A stretch of 5,603 bases of DNA, taken from Eubacteriales bacterium (GTDB taxonomy: Bacteria > Bacillota_A > Clostridia > Christensenellales > Aristaeellaceae). Positions 1 through 5,603 of the stretch are shown here, piece by piece (the first letter of the stretch is position 1; every line of letters begins with the position of its first letter). A program made the translations under genes and the position numbers. The stretch lies in the NCBI GenBank assembly GCA_029974855.1, contig JARKQO010000072.1, positions 1 to 5,603 on the forward strand, in the 5' to 3' direction. Below the pieces are notes generated by a model. That model worked only from the letters and a program-made list of their open reading frames with translations. It made no database searches and was not told the origin of the DNA.

Positions 1-1
1 T

Positions 2-349
2 GGGGAATTGACAGAGCGGATCGAGGCCCATTGCGCCCGGATGGGGGTAAAGGTGGAGGTTCGCCAGAGCAACCACGAGGGCGTGCTGGTGGATTGGATT
101 CAGCAGGCGGCGGGAGTCTTTGACGGCATTGTGATGAACCCCGCGGCCTACACCCATACCAGCGTGGCGCTGCTGGACGCGGTGAAGGCCGTGGGCCTTC
201 CCACCGTGGAGGTGCACCTCAGCGACCCGGATACCCGGGAGGCGTTCCGGCAGGTGTCCTATGTTCGGGCCGCCTGCGTGGCTACGGTGAAGGGCAAGGG
301 CTTTGCCGGGTATTTGGAGGCCATTGAGATTCTGGTTCGCAGGGGCTGA
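2..349 (+). CDS. aroQ: Type II 3-dehydroquinate dehydratase, C-terminal part (5' end outside window)
   Basis: The enzyme converts 3-dehydroquinate to 3-dehydroshikimate in the cytoplasmic shikimate pathway; the family forms dodecamers. About 115 codons are present, reading GELTERIEAH onward from base 2, against roughly 145-150 for the family. The missing part is the N-terminal strand and lid loop that carry the catalytic Arg and Tyr. Seen here are the family blocks QSNHEG (22-27 of the fragment), NPAAYTHTS (46-54), EVHLS (70-74, with the active-site His) and REAFRQVSY (79-87, with the substrate-binding Arg). The usual NPGAYTH motif has Ala in place of Gly. A TTG at base 8 lies inside the conserved fold and is not the start. 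The gene ends with TGA and is followed by a terminator, so it is the last gene of an upstream unit unrelated to the transporter. Identity is secure from the motifs. Confidence 0.95.
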   Translation, partial: GELTERIEAHCARMGVKVEVRQSNHEGVLVDWIQQAAGVFDGIVMNPAAYTHTSVALLDAVKAVGLPTVEVHLSDPDTREAFRQVSYVRAACVATVKGKGFAGYLEAIEILVRRG

Positions 350-387
350 CAAGGTAAATCATCTCGCCGCTTGGTCTTTTGCGGCAT

Positions 388-411
388 GGTGGGCCCTGGG
401 GGCCCATTTTT
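388..411 (+). terminator. Rho-independent terminator after aroQ
   Basis: A perfect 7-bp inverted repeat, TGGGCCC at 390-396 and GGGCCCA at 400-406, is separated by the 3-base loop TGG and followed at once by five T residues (407-411). Two G-T pairs (388-389 with 407-408) could extend the stem. It lies 38 bases past the aroQ stop and ahead of the next promoter, so it separates the two transcription units. Confidence 0.88.
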
Positions 412-475
412 GTTGCGCTTTTTGGTACCATGCAAGCCATCAAAGCACCTCAAGACCGGTTTTTTCCAAAAGCTA

Positions 476-504
476 TTGCAAAGCCCAAGCACTTGTGCTA
501 CAAT
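476..504 (+). promoter_or_regulatory. SigA/sigma-70 type promoter of the nucleoside transporter operon
   Basis: The -35 box TTGCAA (476-481) and -10 box TACAAT (499-504) are separated by exactly 17 bases. TGC just before the -10 box (496-498) makes it an extended -10 element. Matches to consensus are 4/6 and 5/6. Transcription would begin near 511, giving a leader of about 50 bases before the ATG at 563. It is the only convincing promoter I see in the gap downstream of the terminator. Confidence 0.8.
488..499. promoter_or_regulatory. Palindrome within the promoter spacer (possible operator half)
   Basis: AGCACTTGTGCT is an inverted repeat with 5-bp arms around a central TT. It lies between the -35 and -10 boxes and touches the first base of the -10 box. 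It shares ACTTGT (491-496) with the larger palindrome 21 bp downstream, about two helical turns away. A regulator bound here would block RNA polymerase. That role is inferred from position only. Confidence 0.4.
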
Positions 505-510
505 CATGAA

Positions 511-527
511 AACTTGTTGAACAAGTT
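511..527. promoter_or_regulatory. Perfect palindrome at the predicted transcription start (candidate operator)
   Basis: AACTTGTT (511-518) and AACAAGTT (520-527) are perfect 8-bp arms around a single central G. The site covers the expected +1 region, six bases after the -10 box, a typical place for a dimeric repressor. I do not recognise it as the site of a particular regulator. A hairpin with so small a loop is unlikely to form in RNA, and no T-run follows, so DNA binding is the better explanation. Confidence 0.6.
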
Positions 528-547
528 CTCGGAAGAATTGAATTACG

Positions 548-554
548 AAGGAGG
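548..554 (+). promoter_or_regulatory. Shine-Dalgarno sequence of the substrate-binding protein gene
   Basis: AAGGAGG, a near-perfect anti-16S match, lies 8 bases before the ATG at 563 and fixes that start. It is the cleanest ribosome binding site in the window, fitting the high expression usual for a binding protein. Confidence 0.85.
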
Positions 555-562
555 AACCTGGT

Positions 563-1591
563 ATGAAATCCATCAAACGGATCCTGGCTTTGGGAATGGT
601 TCTGGCTTTGGCAATGGCCTTTGGGGCCACGGCCTCGGCCGAGGGGATCAAGGTTGGCGTGGTCTACACCATCGCGGGCCTGGGCGGCACATCCTTCAAC
701 GATGTGATCCACTCTGGCTGCCAGCGGGCGGTGAGCGAGCTTGGGATTACCTACGAGTACGTGGAGCCCAAGACCATTGCCGACGAGGAAACCATCCTGG
801 ACGAGATGAGCGCGGGGGAGGAGTACGACCTCATCATCTGCGTGGCCAACGAGATGAAGGACGCCGTCACCAATATCGCGGCCGCGTACCCCAATCAGAA
901 GTTCTGCTACATTGACGCCAGCGTGGATCTGCCCAACATCGCCAACTACGAGTGCAGAGAGAACGAGGGGGGCTTCCTGATCGGCGTGCTGTGCGCCATG
1001 GCGGAGCAGGAGGGCATCAGCCCCATGTTCAACCAGCAGAAGAAGTTCGGCTTTTTGGGCGGCGTGAACAACGTGATCATCAACCGCTTTGCCGCCGGGT
1101 ATATGGCCGGCGCCCGCTACGTTGACCCCGGCTACACCTTCGAGTATAACTACGTGGGCGGCTTTGCGGATACCACCACCGCCAAGGCAATGGCCACCAC
1201 GATGTTTGACAGCGGCTGCGATGTGGTATTCCACGCGGCGGGCGGCTCGGGCATCGGCATGTTCAACGCCGCCAGCGAGCTTGGCTTTATCGCGGTTGGG
1301 GTCAACACCAACCAGAACGGGCTCTTCCCGGACAACATCATCGCCAGCATGCTTAAGCGCGTGGACAACGCGGCCTATGCCGCCATCAAGAGCGTCGTGG
1401 ACGGGGCCTTTGAAGGCGGCACCGTCACCCTCACTTTGGCGGACGGCGGCGTGGGCTATACCAACGAAAGCAGCAACATCAAGCTCAGCGACACCATCGT
1501 GGCTGCCCTGGATGAGATTACCGCAGGCATCACGGGTGGCAGCATTTTGGTTCCCTCCACCATCGAGGAAGCTGTGGTTTATACAAAGTAA
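563..1591 (+). CDS. BMP/PnrA-family ABC transporter substrate-binding protein (nucleoside)
   Basis: This 342-residue protein is the extracytoplasmic ligand receptor of a nucleoside importer, of the BMP/PnrA (TmpC, BmpA, B. subtilis NupN) family. Residues 1-26 form a signal peptide: positive MKSIKR, a hydrophobic core, then ATASA before Glu27, a signal peptidase I site. There is no Cys and hence no lipobox, unlike most Bacillota relatives, which are lipoproteins. Family blocks in order: SFND (44-47), YPNQKFCYID (109-118), NIANYECRENEGGFL (125-139), FGFLGGVNNVIINRFAAGY (162-180), DVVFHAAGGSG (220-230), SMLKRVD (262-268) with the pocket Lys, and DGGVGY (294-299). Two ligand-site motifs are altered: GVDSDQ of relatives reads GVNTNQ (246-251), and the Asp usually before SFN is missing. 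The ATG at 563 has AAGGAGG 8 bases upstream. It is the first gene of the operon. Family assignment is firm; the exact nucleoside is unknown. Confidence 0.93.
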   Translation: MKSIKRILALGMVLALAMAFGATASAEGIKVGVVYTIAGLGGTSFNDVIHSGCQRAVSELGITYEYVEPKTIADEETILDEMSAGEEYDLIICVANEMKDAVTNIAAAYPNQKFCYIDASVDLPNIANYECRENEGGFLIGVLCAMAEQEGISPMFNQQKKFGFLGGVNNVIINRFAAGYMAGARYVDPGYTFEYNYVGGFADTTTAKAMATTMFDSGCDVVFHAAGGSGIGMFNAASELGFIAVGVNTNQNGLFPDNIIASMLKRVDNAAYAAIKSVVDGAFEGGTVTLTLADGGVGYTNESSNIKLSDTIVAALDEITAGITGGSILVPSTIEEAVVYTK

Positions 1592-1600
1592 GGGTTCCGG

Positions 1601-1629
1601 CGGCGCCAGGGGGTCAGCCCGTGGCGCCG
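1601..1629 (+). other. Intercistronic G+C-rich stem-loop between binding protein and ATPase genes
   Basis: CGGCGCCA (1601-1608) pairs perfectly with TGGCGCCG (1622-1629), and GGG (1610-1612) can pair with CCC (1618-1620) inside, leaving a small loop. No T-run follows, so it is not a standard terminator. Such hairpins after a binding-protein gene commonly protect the 3' end of its mRNA or slow polymerase, so that the receptor is made in excess over the membrane parts. That role is inferred. Confidence 0.6.
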
Positions 1630-1660
1630 GCCCCACAAGCGTGAACGCACCGGCGGCTCT

Positions 1661-3169
1661 ATGCACGCGGTCAGGATGAAGGGAATTTCCAAGCAATTCC
1701 CCGGAGTACTCGCAAACGACCAGATCACCTTTGAGGTAGAGCGGCAAACCATTCACTGCCTGCTGGGAGAGAATGGAAGCGGCAAGTCCACCCTGATGAA
1801 CATTCTCTTCGGCTTGTACCACAAGGACGAAGGGGACATTGAAATCAAGGGCCAACCGGTTCAAATTCAAAACCCCGCCGACGCGGAACGCCTGGGAATC
1901 GGCATGGTGCACCAGCATTTCATGCTGGTTCCGCAGCTTACGGTGCTGGAGAATATCATCCTTGGCGATGAGCCCGGCAAAATCGTCATCAACCGCAAGG
2001 AGGCCCAGCGCAAGGTCAAGGAGATTATCGATACCTATCATTTCACTTTGGATATCAGGCAAAAAGTGGCCGACATTTCCGTGGGCATGAAGCAGCGGGT
2101 TGAAATTGTGAAGCTTCTGTTTCGCGGGGCCGAGCTGATTATTTTTGACGAGCCCACGGCTGTGCTGACCCCCCAGGAGGTCAAGGAGCTTTTTTCCATT
2201 TTCAAAGCCCTGATCGCCAAGGGCTGTACCGTCATCTTCATCACCCACAAAATCAAGGAAATTTTCCAGATCTCGGACCGGGTCACGGTGCTTCGCAAGG
2301 GCCGCTGCGTGGGCACCGCCGATACCGCCTCCATCTCCGCAGCCCAGCTGTCGGAAATGATGGTAGGGCGGCAGATTGCGGAAATTTCCCCCCAGGGCCG
2401 GCCTGTTTTGGGGGAACCGGTGTTGGAGATGGAGGGCATCCGGCTGCTTCCCGGCAGCCCCCAGCCCATTTCCCTCCAGGTGCGCCGGGGGGAGATCGTG
2501 GGCATCGCGGGCATTGACGGCAACGGCCAGATGGAGCTGGAGGAGCTGATCACGGGGGTGCGCCGCTATGAGGGCGGAACTATGCGCCTTTGCGGCCAGG
2601 ATGCCTCCCGGCTCAGCGTCGCCAAGCGCAAGGAGCTGGGGATCGGCTATATCCCGTCGGACCGTATGCGCAGCGGCGCGCTGGCAGGCTCCTCCGTGAA
2701 AGAAAACTTTCTGCTGGGCTACCAGGACACACCCCGCTACCGCAAGGGCGGCTTTGTGGAGTACCGCGCCCTGGAGGAGGACAGCCGGGCCTATGCCAAG
2801 CAGTACGACGTTCGGCTGGTGAGCATCGAGCAGAAATTCAGCGGCCTTTCCGGGGGTAACCAGCAAAAGGTGGTGCTGGCCCGGGAGGTGAGCAAGGACA
2901 TCTCCTTGATGCTGGCGGCCCAGCCCATTCGGGGCCTGGATATCGGCGCCATTGAATACGTGCATAAAACCTTGCTGGAGTTGCGCAATCAGGGCAAGGG
3001 CATCTTGCTGATCTCCGCGGAGCTGGGCGAATTGCTCAGCCTCGGCGACCGCCTTTTGGTGGTGTACGAGGGCTATTTCACAGGGGAGTTCATCCGGGGC
3101 GAGTTTGACGAGAATCAGATTGGCCTGGCGATGATCGGCCATGCCAAGGGAGGGGAGGGGGATGCATAG
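1661..3169 (+). CDS. BMP-type nucleoside ABC transporter, double-domain ATP-binding protein
   Basis: This 502-residue cytoplasmic ATPase (NupO/YufO, NupA, RbsA-like family) has two fused nucleotide-binding domains and powers nucleoside import through the two permeases encoded next. Domain 1 has Walker A GENGSGKST (36-44), Q-loop Gln85 in VHQHF, signature SVGMKQR (140-146), Walker B IIFDEPTA (160-167) and switch His196 in ITHK. Domain 2 shows the degenerate P-loop of this family, GIDGNGQMEL (284-293), an intact signature LSGGNQQK (396-403), and AAQPIRGLD (419-427) where relatives have AAQPTRGLD; its catalytic Glu is replaced by Gln, as is usual here. Length is normal (about 505-515). The start at 1661 has only a weak GGCGG ribosome site, but it aligns with family N-termini (VRMKGISKQFPG), and no upstream in-frame start exists. 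It begins 69 bases after the receptor gene and overlaps the next gene. Confidence 0.95.
   Translation: MHAVRMKGISKQFPGVLANDQITFEVERQTIHCLLGENGSGKSTLMNILFGLYHKDEGDIEIKGQPVQIQNPADAERLGIGMVHQHFMLVPQLTVLENIILGDEPGKIVINRKEAQRKVKEIIDTYHFTLDIRQKVADISVGMKQRVEIVKLLFRGAELIIFDEPTAVLTPQEVKELFSIFKALIAKGCTVIFITHKIKEIFQISDRVTVLRKGRCVGTADTASISAAQLSEMMVGRQIAEISPQGRPVLGEPVLEMEGIRLLPGSPQPISLQVRRGEIVGIAGIDGNGQMELEELITGVRRYEGGTMRLCGQDASRLSVAKRKELGIGYIPSDRMRSGALAGSSVKENFLLGYQDTPRYRKGGFVEYRALEEDSRAYAKQYDVRLVSIEQKFSGLSGGNQQKVVLAREVSKDISLMLAAQPIRGLDIGAIEYVHKTLLELRNQGKGILLISAELGELLSLGDRLLVVYEGYFTGEFIRGEFDENQIGLAMIGHAKGGEGDA
3148..3160 (+). promoter_or_regulatory. G-rich ribosome binding site deciding the permease 1 start
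   Basis: GGGAGGGGAGGGG lies inside the last codons of the ATPase gene. Its first GGGAGG is 8 bases before the ATG at 3162, and its second GGAGG (3154-3158) is 12 bases before the ATG at 3171. This favours 3162 as the start. The in-frame ATG at 3141 lies upstream of the site and is unlikely to be used. Confidence 0.7.
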
Positions 3170-4232
3170 CATGGACAGCGGCTTTTCATCGGCTGTCAAA
3201 AGCCTTTTAGAGGACTTGGGCAAGTCCCTCCTTTCGATCCTGCTGGCTTTGGGGGTCGGCGCTTTCATCATTCTCACCGCCGGGGAGAACCCCCTCCATG
3301 CCTTTGGGGAGCTGCTGCGGGGCGCTTTTGGCAACAGAACCTACATCGCCAATACCATCAGCCGGGCCGTTCCGCTGATTTTCACGGGGCTGTCGGTGGC
3401 GCTTTCCTCCCGCTGCAGCATGCTGAACATCGGCGCGGAGGGGCAGCTTCACCTGGGCGCTGTGGCGGTGGCGGTGTTGGGCCTGTACATGGGGGGCTGG
3501 CCCGCCTTTGTGGCGGTTCCCATCCTTCTTCTGGTGGGCTTTCTGGGAGGCATGCTGGGCGGTTTGCTGGCGGGGGTTCTGAAGGCCCGCTTTCAGATCA
3601 GCGAGGTCATTGCCGCCATTATGCTGAACTATGTGTTCCGCCTCTTTACCTCCTTTCTGGCCACAGGCCCCTTCAGCAGCGGGGAGACCTCGGTGCAGAC
3701 CATCAAGCTGGCGGAGTCCCTTTCCTTGCCCACGCTGGCAAGCGGCACCAAGCTCACCGTGGCGATTCTCTTTGCCATTCTCGCGGCGGTGGCACTGTAT
3801 GTCTACCTATGGCGCATGACCTCGGGCTACAAGCTCCGCTCCGTGGGCGCCAACGCCTCGGCGGCGCTGGCAAGCGGCATCAACGCCAAGGGGTATATGC
3901 TGCTGACCATGGCCTTAAGCGGCGGCCTGGCGGGCTGGGCGGGATGCTGCGAGGTGCTGGGCACATACCACAGGTTCATTGAGGGCTTTTCCCCCTCCTA
4001 TGGCTTTACGGGGATCGCGGTGGCTATTTTGGGTCGCAGCCATCCCTTGGGGGTGGTTCTGACGGCGCTGCTGTTTGCGGTGCTGGATTCGGGGGCGCTG
4101 CGCATGGCCCGGGTGACCAACGTGTCCTCCAGCGTGGTGACGGTGATTCAAAGCCTGATCATCATCGCCGTGGCGGCCCCCGGAATGATCCGTTTTGCCA
4201 AGCGCCATCACAAGGGAGGCCACGCGCTATGA
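3162..4232 (+). CDS. BMP-type nucleoside ABC transporter permease, first subunit (NupP-like)
   Basis: This integral membrane protein of 356 residues belongs to the NupP/YufP branch of the BPD_transp_2 permeases and forms half of the transmembrane channel. It is strongly hydrophobic, with about nine or ten likely membrane segments (roughly 22-42, 66-83, 97-112, 115-140, 148-166, 198-216, 247-265, 283-309, 325-343). The family block MLNIGAEGQ (87-95) is present, as are EVIAAIMLNYV (148-158) and YGFTGIAVAILG (280-291). The segment RMTSGYKLRSVGANASAAL (218-236) is the cytoplasmic coupling loop that should contact the ATPase. The ATG at 3162 overlaps the ATPase stop by 8 bases and has a G-rich ribosome site; starting at the ATG at 3171 would shorten the protein by three residues. 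The stop overlaps the next ATG (ATGA, 4229-4232), so translation is likely coupled. Confidence 0.93.
   Translation: MHSMDSGFSSAVKSLLEDLGKSLLSILLALGVGAFIILTAGENPLHAFGELLRGAFGNRTYIANTISRAVPLIFTGLSVALSSRCSMLNIGAEGQLHLGAVAVAVLGLYMGGWPAFVAVPILLLVGFLGGMLGGLLAGVLKARFQISEVIAAIMLNYVFRLFTSFLATGPFSSGETSVQTIKLAESLSLPTLASGTKLTVAILFAILAAVALYVYLWRMTSGYKLRSVGANASAALASGINAKGYMLLTMALSGGLAGWAGCCEVLGTYHRFIEGFSPSYGFTGIAVAILGRSHPLGVVLTALLFAVLDSGALRMARVTNVSSSVVTVIQSLIIIAVAAPGMIRFAKRHHKGGHAL
4212..4219 (+). promoter_or_regulatory. Shine-Dalgarno sequence of permease 2
   Basis: AAGGGAGG within the end of the permease 1 gene lies 9 bases before the ATG at 4229. It supports that start in the ATGA overlap. Confidence 0.75.
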
Positions 4233-5126
4233 CGACGCTTCTGTCTTTGATGCTGACCCTTACCATTCCCATTGCTTTGGGAGCCTTGTGCGGCACCCTG
4301 TCGGAGCGGGGCGGCGTGATCATGCTGGGGGTGGAAGGCATGATGCTGCTGGGCGCTTTTTGCGGCGTTGTGGGCTCCTACGTGGCCCAGAGCGCCTGGA
4401 TCGGCGTGCTGACCGCCCTACTGTCCGGGGCTTTGCTGGGGGCGGTCTATTGCCTGTTCTGCCTGAAATTCCGGGCGCACCAGTCCGTCATCGGCGTAGG
4501 CCTGAATATCTTTGCCAACGGCATCACCCGGGTGCTGCTGAAGTCCTTCTGGGGTAAGGAAGGCATGAGCGATTTTGTGCCCACCATCCCCAATCTCAGG
4601 CTGCCCTTTTTGGATGGGGTCCCCGTGCTGGACCTGCTCTTTGCGGACCAGTCCCCTTACTTCTATATGGATGCTGTTGGCCGTCGGGGGCACCTGGTTC
4701 TTCTTCTACCGCACCAAGGTGGGGCTGCGCTACCGGGCCATCGGCGACCATCCCCAGGCTGTGCGCACCACAGGGGTAAACGTGAACCGGTACCGCTACG
4801 TGGTGCTCAGCGTTGCCGGGGCTTTGGCCGCCCTGGGGGGCTCCTTTCTCAGCATCGCCTTCAACAACCTGTTTGTGGCGGACATGGTTTCCGGCCGGGG
4901 CTTCATGGCGTTGGCCGCCAGCATCTTCGGGGGATGGACGCCTTTGGGCTGCCTGCTGGCGAGCATGGTGTTCGCCTTGTCCCAGGCGGTGAGCTATTCC
5001 ATGGCAGGGATCGGAATCCCCATCTATTTCGTGCAGATGCTGCCCTATGTGACCACGCTGTTCATTTTGATGTTTACGGGCCGCCGCGTGCGGGGGCCCG
5101 AAGCCCTGGGCCGGCTGGTGGAGTAA
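4229..5126 (+). pseudogene. BMP-type nucleoside ABC transporter permease, second subunit (NupQ-like), frameshifted
   Basis: This is the second channel half of the importer (NupQ/YufQ branch). The first 147 codons (4229-4669) read correctly: hydrophobic N-terminus, SERGGVIMLGVEGMMLLGAF (25-44, the family's ERSG..NIG.EGMML block) and HQSVIGVGLNIFANGI. After YFYM the original frame turns into Arg/Gly/His-rich nonsense, running to a stop near 5158. The expected protein resumes one base further on (MLLAVGGTWFFFYRT, GLRYRAIGDHPQAV, GRGFMALAASIFGGWTPLG) and stops at TAA 5124-5126. Removing one G of the pair at 4669-4670 joins the halves into 298 residues, normal for the family, with no other defect. 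One clean lesion in an otherwise intact operon suggests a sequencing or assembly error or a very recent mutation. If real, the importer would lack half its channel. ATGA overlap with permease 1 gives the start. Confidence 0.9.
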
Positions 5127-5165
5127 GCCCGCGCCATCCGCGAGGATGCCTGCGATGATAATGGG

Positions 5166-5171
5166 AAAGGA
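5166..5171 (+). promoter_or_regulatory. Ribosome binding site deciding the phosphorylase start
   Basis: AAAGGA lies 9 bases before the ATG at 5181. The in-frame ATG at 5172 directly abuts this site with no spacing, so 5181 is the better start. Confidence 0.6.
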
Positions 5172-5180
5172 ATGGAAGAT

Positions 5181-5603
5181 ATGGAAAAGGTAGGAATGCT
5201 CCATACGAATCTGGTTCGGGAGGAAGTGGGCGGATACGCCTTTTTGCCGGGAAGCCCGCAGCGCGTGGCGCGCATTGCCAAATATCTGGACAGGGCTGAA
5301 CTGGTGCGCGTAAACCGGGAGCATGAGACCTACGGGGGCTATTTAGAAGGCGTGAAGGTCACCGTCACCTCCACGGGCATGGGCGGCCCTTCCACGGCCA
5401 TCGCTTTGGAGGAGCTTGTGCGCCTGGGGGCCCATACGTTCATCCGGGTGGGCACCTGCGCCACGGTGAACGAAAGGGTGCAGCGCGGCGACGTGGTGAT
5501 TCCCTACGGGGCCATCCGGATGGAGGGCACCACTTTGCACTATGCCCCCATCGAATGCCCGGCCATCCCGGATATCCACGTGCTGGACGCGCTGCGCACC
5601 GCC
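5181..5603 (+). CDS. udp: Nucleoside phosphorylase, uridine phosphorylase type, N-terminal part (3' end outside window)
   Basis: The 141 codons present run open to the window edge; the family is about 250 residues, so a little over half is seen. These cytoplasmic enzymes split nucleosides with phosphate into free base and (deoxy)ribose-1-phosphate. Family blocks: LPGSPQRV (22-29, phosphate loop, usually GDPxR), NREHETYGG (46-53, with the Arg that reaches a neighbouring subunit's site), TSTGMGGPS (63-71), FIRVGT (87-92, phosphate Arg and Thr) and MEGTTLHYAP (114-123). The closest match by eye is uridine phosphorylase (LRIGTTGAIQ, HFAPLEFPAV in E. coli Udp). The base-specificity residues lie beyond the window, so uridine versus purine preference is unproven. 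It starts 54 bases after the permease stop with no terminator between, so it is probably co-transcribed with the importer and acts on its substrate. In-frame ATG 5172 is an alternative start. Confidence 0.88.
   Translation, partial: MEKVGMLHTNLVREEVGGYAFLPGSPQRVARIAKYLDRAELVRVNREHETYGGYLEGVKVTVTSTGMGGPSTAIALEELVRLGAHTFIRVGTCATVNERVQRGDVVIPYGAIRMEGTTLHYAPIECPAIPDIHVLDALRTA

Noticed and set aside
505..562. Purine or other riboswitch in the leader of the transporter operon
   Set aside because: The leader is only about 50 bases from the predicted start site and lacks the conserved core of purine riboswitches; there is no room for an aptamer plus expression platform.
379..915. Plus-strand open frame across the leader and start of the receptor gene
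   Set aside because: It crosses the terminator and promoter, has no ribosome site, and overlaps the clearly identified receptor in another frame.
473..3334. Very long minus-strand open frame of 953 codons
   Set aside because: It lies antisense to the receptor and ATPase genes, which share one frame, and runs on through the promoter and intergenic hairpin. Its product is low-complexity Ala/Leu/Gly/His-rich with no recognisable domain. High G+C content in third codon positions explains the lack of stops.
4660..4680. Programmed ribosomal frameshift in permease 2
   Set aside because: No slippery heptamer, stop codon at the shift or internal Shine-Dalgarno stimulator is visible at the junction, and family members are made from one continuous frame.
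5127..5180. Separate promoter or terminator between permease 2 and the phosphorylase
   Set aside because: The 54-base gap has no hairpin with a T-run and no convincing -35/-10 pair, so a single transcript is the simpler reading.
4596..5324. Minus-strand open frame of 242 codons opposite permease 2 and the phosphorylase start
   Set aside because: It is His/Gln/Pro-rich with no domain, and it spans two well-supported plus-strand genes and their gap.

Overview
The window is about 60% G+C by eye and densely coding on the + strand. Purine-rich Shine-Dalgarno sequences (AAGGAGG, AAGGGAGG, AAAGGA), a compact hairpin-plus-T-run terminator and a SigA-type promoter point to a high-GC member of the Clostridia or a relative. 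The substrate-binding protein has no lipobox, which would be easier to explain in a cell with an outer membrane or in one of the high-GC clostridial lineages that do not lipidate such proteins. The taxon cannot be fixed from the sequence alone.

Layout: (1) 2-349 is the 3' end of aroQ (type II 3-dehydroquinate dehydratase), closed by a Rho-independent terminator at 388-411. (2) 412-562 is a regulatory gap with a good promoter (TTGCAA-17 bp-TACAAT, extended -10) and two palindromes sharing the hexamer ACTTGT, the probable control point of what follows. (3) 563-5126 is a four-gene ABC importer cluster of the BMP/Nup type: substrate-binding protein, double-domain ATPase, permease 1 and permease 2, in the order of the Bacillus subtilis guanosine transporter genes nupNOPQ. 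A G+C-rich hairpin without a T-run lies between the first two genes. The later genes overlap or nearly abut. Permease 2 is broken by a single-base frameshift near 4670. (4) 5181-5603 is the 5' part of a nucleoside phosphorylase of the uridine phosphorylase type, in line with the transporter and running off the window.

Working together, the genes describe nucleoside salvage. The binding protein captures a nucleoside outside the membrane, the two permeases and the ATPase import it, and the phosphorylase splits it into free base and (deoxy)ribose-1-phosphate. This is a known type of system, not a new one. The points that deserve a second look are the frameshift, the non-lipidated binding protein with altered ligand-pocket motifs, and the paired operator-like palindromes at the promoter.
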